In this document: piece by piece, positions 44,214-50,568 of the stretch
How positions within the stretch are numbered: the first letter of the stretch is position 1
How the letters are laid out: every line of letters begins with the position of its first letter
Assembly (NCBI GenBank): GCA_027493055.1
Contig: JAPUDO010000068.1
Coordinates: forward strand, 1 to 50,568
DNA length: 50,568 nt
Source: Niabella sp.
GTDB taxonomy: Bacteria > Bacteroidota > Bacteroidia > Chitinophagales > Chitinophagaceae
Reading direction: 5' to 3'
Made by a program: the position numbers and the translations under genes
Notes under the pieces: generated by a model
What the model was told of the DNA's origin: nothing
Databases searched by the model: none
The model's input: only the letters and a program-made list of their open reading frames with translations

Positions 44214-47200
44214 TTATTTGTTATTGAAGTAATTGAATTGAATTGCTGATTGGTTGTACTGATTCAGCACATCCAGGTAGTTTTGACGAATGCCAATTGC
44301 CTGGTTAAGAAACTGCCCCAATTCTGCAAAACTTATCTCACCCGTTCTGTAACTCAGGCTGGCCGCATTGATAATTTCTTCAGATTGCCTTAAACCTGAG
44401 GTTTCATAGAAATTTAACAGGGAATAGTTTTTTTCTATTTCAGCAATAGCGGATGCCCGTTGGGTCTGTAACAACTGTGTCTGGTAGGAGAGTGTTTTTT
44501 CCTGCACTTCTTTCTCAGCAACCGCAACCCTTACCTTATTCCGATAAGCTCCGGTTCCGAACACAGGAATTGATGCCATGACTGAAAAGCCTGTGAAAGG
44601 ATCTTTAGCACCCCATAAACGTTGGCTAAAAAACCTTCCGGAAAACTCGGGCTTGTTCGTGTTCTTCTGAACTTTAATATTGGAAGATGCAATATTTACA
44701 TTCTGTTCCTGTAACGCTAGTACTGGATGCAAGGTGTTGTTTTCTGACAATTGTACTTCTATCTTTTTAAGCGAGTCAGCAACGGGTAGCAGCCACTCAT
44801 TTTGATTCAAGAGCATCATTAATTGTTGTTGCTGCACTGTCATTTCTTTCTTGTTCTGTTCAAGAAAGGCTTGAAGCTCTCTGAGTTTAGCCTCTGCCGA
44901 TACCTGATCCAGCTTTGCAACATCTCCTGTTCTGACCCGGATTTCAGTAGTCTTGAACAGCATAGTATATATACTATCCAGTCGTTGAAAGAGTTTCTGT
45001 TTATCTTGTAGATACCAAAGCTGATAATATGCGGTGCGTACATCTCTTTTGATTACGGCATTTAAATAATCCGTATTGAGTTCTGCATATTTAAGCTGAT
45101 CCCTGAAATAATTCTTTCGGGCAGCATATAGCCCCGGCCAGGCTATGCTTTGTGAAACACCAATTTTTAATATACCTACCTTATCTGAGGGACGGTAATC
45201 CTCATTTTCTGCAAATACGCCAGTCTTGGGAATATCAGTTGCGGTCTTAACGTTTAGAGAGGCGCTTTTGATCTGAGCACTATTAACGCCATATTGTTGA
45301 TTATTTCCTAATGCGGTTCCTACTGCTTGATCAATTGTTATCCGTTGTTGCTGGGCATTGGCGGATGATAGACCTATCATGCAAAGCAAAATCACCATCG
45401 CTGTCGTTTTCATATTGCCTTTCCCTTTTAATTTTATTTTTGAACTGAAAATGATGTAAAGGAGTGGCAATACAAACAGTGTCAAAAATGTTGCAGTGAT
45501 CAGACCTCCAATAACAACTGTTGCTAAAGGTTTTTGAACTTCTGCACCCGCACTAGTGCTGATGGCCATCGGTAGAAATCCAAGTGAAGCTACAGTTGCC
45601 GTCATCAATACAGGACGAAGACGGGTCATAGTCCCTTCTTTTACACGTTTTAAAACATCATCTATTCCTTCTTTTTTTAACTGATTAAATGTCCCTATCA
45701 AAACGATACCGTTCAATACCGCTACACCGAATAGTGCAATGAACCCGATTCCTGCACTGATACTGAAAGGCATGCCCCGAAGCATCAGGGCAAATACTCC
45801 ACCAATCGCACTCATCGGAATGGCTGTAAATATTAATGTAGCCTGTTTGAAAGAGTGGAAAGTGAAGTATAGCAGCATAAAAATAAGTAACAGCGATACT
45901 GGCACTGCGATCATAAGACGAGCACTCGCTTTTTGCAAGTTTTCAAATTGACCTCCATACGTGAAATAATAACCAGAAGGCAATTTTATTTTTTCGGAAA
46001 GCTGTTGCTGAATATCCTGGACAACACTCTGAACATCACGTCCCGCTACATTGAATCCTATCACGATCCGGCGCTTACCAGCTTCCCTGCTAATTTGGGC
46101 AGGTCCGAGTTTGTACTCAATATTTGCAACCTGAGAAAGCGGAATCTGTACCCCACTACTTGTTGGAATCATCAAATTACTAACGTCGTCTATACCGCTT
46201 CTGTGAAGACTGTCGAGACGGACAACAAGATCGAACCTTCTTTCGTTCTCGTAAATCTGTCCCGAACTCTTGCCCGCAAAGGCTGTACTAACTACATCAT
46301 TTACATCCTGAATGGTCAGGCCGTAATTTGCGATTCGTGTTCTGTCATACTCAACATTAATTTGAGGAAGTCCACTTACTCGTTCAACCTGCGGAGAGGT
46401 AGCTCCCTGCACGGTCTGGATAACTTCGCTGACTTCTTTAGCATACAATGCTAAAGAATCAATGTTTTCACCAAAAATCTTGACGGCAACATCCTGTCTG
46501 ATCCCAGTCATCAACTCATTGAAACGCATCTGGATAGGTTGATTCTTCTCAAAGAAAACTCCTGGTATTACTTCCAGTTTTTCCATCATTGCATCGGCAA
46601 GTTCTTTATAGTCCCTGCCAGAAGTCCATTCATCCTGTGGCTTTAGGACGACCATTAGGTCGGTAGCCTCAGGAGGCATGGGATCGGTAGGAACTTCAGC
46701 TGCCCCGGTCTTTCCCACAACCATCTTAACTTCATCAAACTCCTTAATAATTCGCGAAGCCTGCATCGACGTTTCGATACTTTGGTTCAGTGAGCTTCCC
46801 TGTGGCAAAATACAGTGAAACGCATAATCACCTTCCTGTAACTGAGGTATGAACTCTCCACCCATCCTGCTGAAGAAAAATAAAGAAATTGCAAACAGTG
46901 CTACAGCAGCACCTACAACAATATATTTGATTTTTATTGCCTTTTGCAGTATAGGTTGGTACCAACTGGAAAGCTTGTCCATCATCTTGTCACTGAATGT
47001 CTTTTTATGATTTGGCTTTTTGGACAGGAACAGAGCACACATCATTGGGATATAGGTCAGCGAAAGAATTAACGCACCGAATATGGCAAAACCGACGGTC
47101 TGTGCCATTGGACGGAACATTTTTCCTTCTACACCTACCAATGTTAGTATAGGTATATATACAATTAAAATTATGATCTCTCCAAAAGCAGCACTGGTAC

Positions 47201-48533
47201 GTATCTTAGAGGCAGATACAAATACTTCATCGTCCATCTCGCTCTGGGTCAACCTGTTCGTCGATTTACGAAGACCCAGATGATGCATTGTCGCTTCAAC
47301 AACGATAACAGCACCGTCAACAATCAATCCGAAATCAATTGCGCCGAGACTCATTAGGTTGGCGCTGACCCCAAAAACGTTCATCATACCAAGGGCGAAG
47401 AGTAGCGCTAAAGGTATAGCCGATGCAACAATAAGCCCTGCGCGAAAGTTTCCGAGAAATAGTACAAGAACGAATATTACTATCAGTGCACCTTCTATAA
47501 GGTTTTTTTCTACGGTGCTCATTGCTCTTCCCACTAAATCTGTTCTATCGAGATAAGGCTCAATGGTCACGTCATCGGGAAGAGATTTTTGAATCGTAGG
47601 TAATTTTTCCTTGATGCGGTTAACAACCTCATTGCTGTTTTCGCCTTTTAGCATCATAACAACTCCACCTACTGCATCAACTTCTCCGTTATAGGTTAAT
47701 GCACCATATCTGACGGCACTTCCAAACCTTACATCTGCGACGTCATTGATATAAATAGGAACAGCTCCCGAATTTTTTACCACTATCTTTTTTACATCAT
47801 CAATAGAGGTTGCCAATCCTATACCCCTAATGAAATAGGCATTGGGCTTTTTATCGATATACGCTCCGCCCGTATTCTGATTGTTTTTTTCAAGAGCAGT
47901 GAAAATTTCCGGAATGCTGACTCCCATTGCTCTTAATTTATCTGGATTTACCGCGACCTCATATTGTTTCAATTGGCCACCAAAACTGTTTACTTCAGCA
48001 ATCCCGGGAGTTCCGTATAATTGCCTTGCCACAATCCAATCCTGCATTGTACGCAGGTCTTTTGCGTTGTATTTGTCTTCACTACCTTTTTTGGGATGGA
48101 TAATGTACTGATAAACTTCTCCAAGTCCCGTACTTACCGGTGCCATTTCGGGGGTACCTATCCCTTGTGGGATTTGGTCAACAGCTTCCTTTAATCTTTC
48201 ATTAATGAGCTGCCGCGCAAAGTAGATGTCTACATCTTCATCAAAAACGACCGTAATCACCGATAAACCGAAACGGGAAATGCTTCGAATTTCTTCGATC
48301 TTGGGAACATTTGCGATACTCTGTTCAATGGGGAATGTAACGAGCTGTTCAACCTCCTGTCCAGCCAATGTAGGGCAGGAAGTGAATATTTGAACCTGAT
48401 TGTTGGTAATATCAGGTACGGCATCTATGGGCAGTTTGGTTGCACTCCATGCTCCCCAGATGATAAGTAACAACGTCATTAAGCCAATAATGATCTTGTT
48501 CTTAATACTGAATTTTATGATATTGTCTAACAC
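44214..48533 (-). CDS. CzcA/CusA heavy-metal RND pump fused to TolC-like outer-membrane factor
   Basis: A 1439-residue protein starting with GTG at 48531-48533 (M-LDNIIKFSIKNK, the usual CusA-type N-terminus). Residues 1-1035 are a complete RND transporter: twelve membrane spans, the proton-relay region GAIDFGLIVDGAVIVVEA near 390-410, and the docking domains. Directly after, without any stop, comes a second signal-peptide-like segment (MKTTAMVILLCMIGLSSANA) at about 1041, and a TolC-family protein (ITIDQAVGTALGNNQ ... LLNFYETSGLRQSEEII) to the end. A CusA-CzcC fusion of this sort is known in Bacteroidetes. Part of the fusion would have to cross the periplasm to reach the outer membrane, or be cleaved at the second signal. 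It exports divalent metals. Confidence 0.92.
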   Translation of the reverse strand: MLDNIIKFSIKNKIIIGLMTLLLIIWGAWSATKLPIDAVPDITNNQVQIFTSCPTLAGQEVEQLVTFPIEQSIANVPKIEEIRSISRFGLSVITVVFDEDVDIYFARQLINERLKEAVDQIPQGIGTPEMAPVSTGLGEVYQYIIHPKKGSEDKYNAKDLRTMQDWIVARQLYGTPGIAEVNSFGGQLKQYEVAVNPDKLRAMGVSIPEIFTALEKNNQNTGGAYIDKKPNAYFIRGIGLATSIDDVKKIVVKNSGAVPIYINDVADVRFGSAVRYGALTYNGEVDAVGGVVMMLKGENSNEVVNRIKEKLPTIQKSLPDDVTIEPYLDRTDLVGRAMSTVEKNLIEGALIVIFVLVLFLGNFRAGLIVASAIPLALLFALGMMNVFGVSANLMSLGAIDFGLIVDGAVIVVEATMHHLGLRKSTNRLTQSEMDDEVFVSASKIRTSAAFGEIIILIVYIPILTLVGVEGKMFRPMAQTVGFAIFGALILSLTYIPMMCALFLSKKPNHKKTFSDKMMDKLSSWYQPILQKAIKIKYIVVGAAVALFAISLFFFSRMGGEFIPQLQEGDYAFHCILPQGSSLNQSIETSMQASRIIKEFDEVKMVVGKTGAAEVPTDPMPPEATDLMVVLKPQDEWTSGRDYKELADAMMEKLEVIPGVFFEKNQPIQMRFNELMTGIRQDVAVKIFGENIDSLALYAKEVSEVIQTVQGATSPQVERVSGLPQINVEYDRTRIANYGLTIQDVNDVVSTAFAGKSSGQIYENERRFDLVVRLDSLHRSGIDDVSNLMIPTSSGVQIPLSQVANIEYKLGPAQISREAGKRRIVIGFNVAGRDVQSVVQDIQQQLSEKIKLPSGYYFTYGGQFENLQKASARLMIAVPVSLLLIFMLLYFTFHSFKQATLIFTAIPMSAIGGVFALMLRGMPFSISAGIGFIALFGVAVLNGIVLIGTFNQLKKEGIDDVLKRVKEGTMTRLRPVLMTATVASLGFLPMAISTSAGAEVQKPLATVVIGGLITATFLTLFVLPLLYIIFSSKIKLKGKGNMKTTAMVILLCMIGLSSANAQQQRITIDQAVGTALGNNQQYGVNSAQIKSASLNVKTATDIPKTGVFAENEDYRPSDKVGILKIGVSQSIAWPGLYAARKNYFRDQLKYAELNTDYLNAVIKRDVRTAYYQLWYLQDKQKLFQRLDSIYTMLFKTTEIRVRTGDVAKLDQVSAEAKLRELQAFLEQNKKEMTVQQQQLMMLLNQNEWLLPVADSLKKIEVQLSENNTLHPVLALQEQNVNIASSNIKVQKNTNKPEFSGRFFSQRLWGAKDPFTGFSVMASIPVFGTGAYRNKVRVAVAEKEVQEKTLSYQTQLLQTQRASAIAEIEKNYSLLNFYETSGLRQSEEIINAASLSYRTGEISFAELGQFLNQAIGIRQNYLDVLNQYNQSAIQFNYFNNK

Positions 48534-48692
48534 AATGTATTTTATTAATTTAACATTTAATAGAAATAGAGGTGAAATCCACCTGTAACTGAAAAGGCGG
48601 AAAAAATGGAAATTAATATCAGGTTGAAATATTGATAACTAGAAACATTTACACTAATTAGAAGTGCTAAGTATCAATACAACATTAGAGGC

Positions 48693-48712
48693 AATGTATA
48701 TGAATATACATT
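48693..48712. promoter_or_regulatory. Perfect palindrome AATGTATAT-GA-ATATACATT
   Basis: Two 9-bp arms, 160-180 bp upstream of the RND pump start and 31 bp past the DUF6660-like stop. No T tract adjoins, so an operator or transcript-processing site is likelier than a terminator. Confidence 0.45.
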
Positions 48713-48742
48713 ACGCCAATAGACATAATATTCCCAATAAAA

Positions 48743-49066
48743 TTAAACGTTAAATTTCGGCGGTTGCCAGATTGTACCAGAGTAGTGGGATATAAAGCTA
48801 GAATCCCTGATAACAACTTTTTTAGAAGTAAATATGTGTGTAAGAATACCAAATTCTGGCAGTTCAAAATTGAAAGATGCTACTGAAACACTACAGCAGG
48901 CACACTGACAAAAAGGTGTGCAGGAATCATCTTTGTCCTGGTCATGATCGTGAGATGTTACTTTCGTAACTCCGACAGAACTTTCGCAACTATTATTCGC
49001 ATCACTACATGGTACTAGAAAAAGTGCCATGATGTAAACCAAAAATATTGTTGCCTTCCATTTCAT
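48743..49066 (-). CDS. DUF6660-like Cys-rich exported protein
   Basis: About 107 residues from the ATG at 49064-49066 (MKWKATIFLVYIMALFLVPC); the frame remains open upstream but the promoter box at 49076-49083 supports this start. After the signal peptide comes an acidic/His stretch (TSHDHDQDKDD) and the Cys cluster CTPFCQCACC. This layout matches small DUF6660 proteins that precede CzcA/CusA operons in Bacteroidetes. The role is perhaps a periplasmic metal sensor or scavenger, unproven. It is the first gene of the island's minus-strand run, 209 bp ahead of the RND pump. Confidence 0.75.
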   Translation of the reverse strand: MKWKATIFLVYIMALFLVPCSDANNSCESSVGVTKVTSHDHDQDKDDSCTPFCQCACCSVSVASFNFELPEFGILTHIFTSKKVVIRDSSFISHYSGTIWQPPKFNV

Positions 49067-49075
49067 ATTTGCTGA

Positions 49076-49111
49076 CAAAGATAATAAAAAAATTCGTGCA
49101 ATAGAATTGCA
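49076..49111 (-). promoter_or_regulatory. Promoter box and palindrome of the metal island
   Basis: On the minus strand TATCTTTG (49076-49083) is a perfect -7 element 9 bp before the ATG of the Cys-rich gene. TGCAAT-AGA-ATTGCA (49097-49111), a 6-bp inverted repeat, lies right behind it in the spacer/-33 region, where a metal-responsive repressor could bind. No good TTTG was found at the -33 place. Confidence 0.5.
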
Positions 49112-49219
49112 TAAGTTATTTTTTGTTTTATGAACGTCATTATTAGCTAAATCAACGATATACCTTGGGTGATAATTGATTTTGAACAATGGATTTCATT
49201 GCTATCTGACTAATTTTAT

Positions 49220-49246
49220 TATCTTTGTCATTGTAGTATTACAATG
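49220..49246 (+). promoter_or_regulatory. Divergent promoter box with palindrome
   Basis: TATCTTTG (49220-49227) on the plus strand follows TTG (49199-49201) by 18 bp. Directly after it CATTGTA-GTAT-TACAATG (49229-49246) forms a 7-bp inverted repeat. No ORF begins within the next 190 bp, so the transcript would either be a long leader for the LON gene or noncoding. The 373-bp gap 49067-49439 holds only these two promoter regions and the LON promoter. Confidence 0.4.
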
Positions 49247-49426
49247 GAAATTTAATCAAAAGGAGTGTAATAAGCACCATTACTAAATCGTTACCTACAG
49301 CGATTGCCACTCTTATAAACTACACACTATAAGCTACTTTAGCAATTTTTAAAGTTTTTTTTTAAAAATAATAAGAAAATAATTAATAATGTATAAAGCC
49401 GAAAATCCCCCAGAAATCTTTTATAG

Positions 49427-49434
49427 TACTTTTG
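49427..49434 (+). promoter_or_regulatory. -7 element of the LON-domain gene
   Basis: TACTTTTG matches TAnnTTTG and ends 5 bp before the ATG at 49440, giving a nearly leaderless mRNA. It overlaps the frame that begins at an earlier ATG (49389), which argues against the longer version. Confidence 0.5.
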
Positions 49435-49439
49435 CAGTC

Positions 49440-50081
49440 ATGACCAATTTTATTCCCATATTTCCTTTGCAAATGGTTGTATTTCCCGGGGAGGATCTGA
49501 ATCTTCACATTTTTGAGCCCCGGTATAAGCAACTGATCAATGAATGTTTTCAGCAGCATAAACCTTTTGGCATTCCTGTAGTGATCAATAATGAGCTAAA
49601 AGACTATGGTTCCCTGATTTATATAAAAGAAATAGCACAAACCTATACCAATGGTGAAATGGATATCAGGACAAAAGCAGATAAAATGTTCAGGGTACTG
49701 GAAGTAATAACGGAGATTCCGGAAAAGCTCTACTCCGGTGCCATTGTAAATTATCCTGATAATAACCTGGATGGCGGAGATCAGCAGGTGATGCAAATGC
49801 TCGTATCCAAAATGAAAGACCTGCATGACGGACTGCAGGTAAAAAAAGATTTTCATAAGGCAGAAAGCGATCTTACCTCCTACGATATTGCCCGCCATTC
49901 GGGCCTTAGCCTGCAGCAGGAGTACGAATTTTTACAGCTGACGCATGAACGGCAGCGGCAGGAGTACCTGAAAAGGCATTTTGAAGCTACTTTACCGGCA
50001 TTTGAAGAAATGAAACGACTAAGGGAAAAAATACAGATGAACGGTCATTTCAGGAATATAGAGGGATTTAGTGTAAAGTAG
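49440..50081 (+). CDS. LON peptidase substrate-binding domain protein
   Basis: About 213 residues from the ATG at 49440 (MTNFIPIFPLQMVVFPGE). The N-terminal block FPLQMVVFPGEDLNLHIFEPRYKQLI is the LON N-terminal (PUA-like) domain. There is no AAA or protease domain, so this is the stand-alone form common in Bacteroidetes. The C-terminal third is helical with SGLSLQQEYEFLQL. It reads away from the metal island and has no mobile-element association, so it may be resident chromosome and mark the vicinity of the right boundary. Confidence 0.9.
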   Translation: MTNFIPIFPLQMVVFPGEDLNLHIFEPRYKQLINECFQQHKPFGIPVVINNELKDYGSLIYIKEIAQTYTNGEMDIRTKADKMFRVLEVITEIPEKLYSGAIVNYPDNNLDGGDQQVMQMLVSKMKDLHDGLQVKKDFHKAESDLTSYDIARHSGLSLQQEYEFLQLTHERQRQEYLKRHFEATLPAFEEMKRLREKIQMNGHFRNIEGFSVK

Positions 50082-50146
50082 GATGTAAGGTGTACGGTGT
50101 AAGCTGGGTGCTGATTTCAGATTCCGATGTAATCCCCGGCCTTCAG

Positions 50147-50568
50147 CTTCGGTCTTTCCGACTTCCGGACTTTTCCGTCTTTCCGACTTTTCCGACTTCC
50201 GGACTTTTCAGTTATTGAGTGTTCGGATATTCTATACAACAGGCAAAAAATATTCAATATTTGTACCCTGACGCGACTCCCTTCCGACTCCTGACCCCGG
50301 ACTTTCCGACCTCCGGACTTTCCGTCTTTCCGACTTTTCCGACTTCCGGACTTTTCAGTTATTGAGTGTTCGGATATTCTATACAACAGGCAAAAAATAT
50401 TCAATATTTGTACCCTGACGCGACTCCCTTCCGACTCCTGACCCCGGACTTTCCGACCTCCGGACTTTCCGTCTTTCCGACTTTTCCGACTTCCGGACTT
50501 TTCAGTTATTGAATGTTCGGATATTCTATACAACAGGCAAAAAATATTCAATATTTGTACCCTGACGC
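50147..50568. repeat. 147-bp tandem repeat, about 2.9 copies, running off the window
   Basis: The marker GTTATTGAGTGTTCGG recurs at 50211, 50358 and 50505 (third copy with one change), an exact period of 147 bp. Each unit has two parts: a run of short degenerate repeats of the type TTTCCGACTTCCGGACTT, and a unique segment ending ATATTCAATATTTGTACCC. Copies two and three are almost identical; the left edge of copy one is degenerate and has a 1-base indel. The interval 50082-50568 contains no convincing gene. As 147 is a multiple of three, one frame stays open through it by chance. Confidence 0.88.

Noticed and set aside
50117-50551. 144-codon minus-strand frame with three 49-residue repeats
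   Set aside because: The frame is open only because the 147-bp DNA repeat is divisible by three; the predicted product is low complexity and the microrepeats look like intergenic DNA.
50147-50568. CRISPR array
   Set aside because: The 147-bp units are contiguous and near-identical over their full length; there are no unique spacers between short repeats, and no cas genes.
1-50568. tRNA, rRNA or ICE attachment-site repeats
   Set aside because: No cloverleaf-like sequence or tRNA-3'-end repeat was recognised by eye; a covariance-model scan was not possible, so absence is not proven.

Overview
The window looks like Bacteroidota DNA, most likely from the order Sphingobacteriales (Sphingobacterium/Pedobacter-like). 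The evidence is a SusC/SusD pair, RteC regulators, Bacteroidetes-type promoters (TTTG, 19-21 bp, TAnnTTTG), weak Shine-Dalgarno sequences, and families almost confined to this phylum (DUF1896, DUF3945, DUF6520). Genus is inference; no rRNA or tRNA is present to settle it.

The left 34 kb reads as part of an integrative conjugative element (ICE) of the CTnDOT-like kind, interspersed with cargo. Core genes are the truncated coupling ATPase at the left edge (1-1475), the 1805-residue methylase/helicase with its DUF1896 partner (1992-7833), and a block at 22976-28400 in the CTnDOT excision-operon order: rteC, two small HTH/Xis-like genes, a DUF3945 gene, topoisomerase III. Integrase, relaxase and mating-pore genes are outside the window and no attachment site was seen.

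Cargo from left to right: (i) a DUF262-DUF1524 nuclease followed 21 bp later by a Swt1-type HEPN protein, a candidate anti-phage pair (8021-10939); (ii) a small HTH gene and three tandem, paralogous XRE regulators sharing an odd Gly/Asn tail motif, with a well-formed promoter and operators (11024-12713); (iii) a thioredoxin/TlpA-SusC-SusD transport cluster with a DUF6520-MauE pair and an AraC regulator (12961-20952); (iv) an AbiE-type toxin-antitoxin pair with palindromic operators (21147-22957); (v) a three-gene locus that looks like outer-membrane copper uptake (28816-32366).

From about 33.7 to 49.1 kb fourteen genes all run leftward and form a metal-homeostasis island: a Cys-rich DUF6660-like protein, a CusA/CzcA pump fused to its own TolC-like outer-membrane channel, the CzcB-like adaptor, HD hydrolase, ICMT-like methyltransferase, bestrophin, MgtC, CHAD-like protein, a secreted unknown, a Zn/Cd/Pb P-type ATPase, an ATP-cone/Mrr nuclease, an AAA_28 ATPase, a PAP2 phosphatase and a small basic membrane protein. 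A His-rich metal buffer and a second rteC lie between this island and the copper locus. The right edge carries a housekeeping-type LON-substrate-binding gene and a 147-bp tandem repeat that runs off the window.

Candidates for least-described biology: the DUF262/HEPN pair, the triple HTH cluster, two recurring intergenic motifs that may tie the ICE together, and the ATP-cone nuclease module inside the metal island. All function calls are from sequence reading alone; no database search was run.
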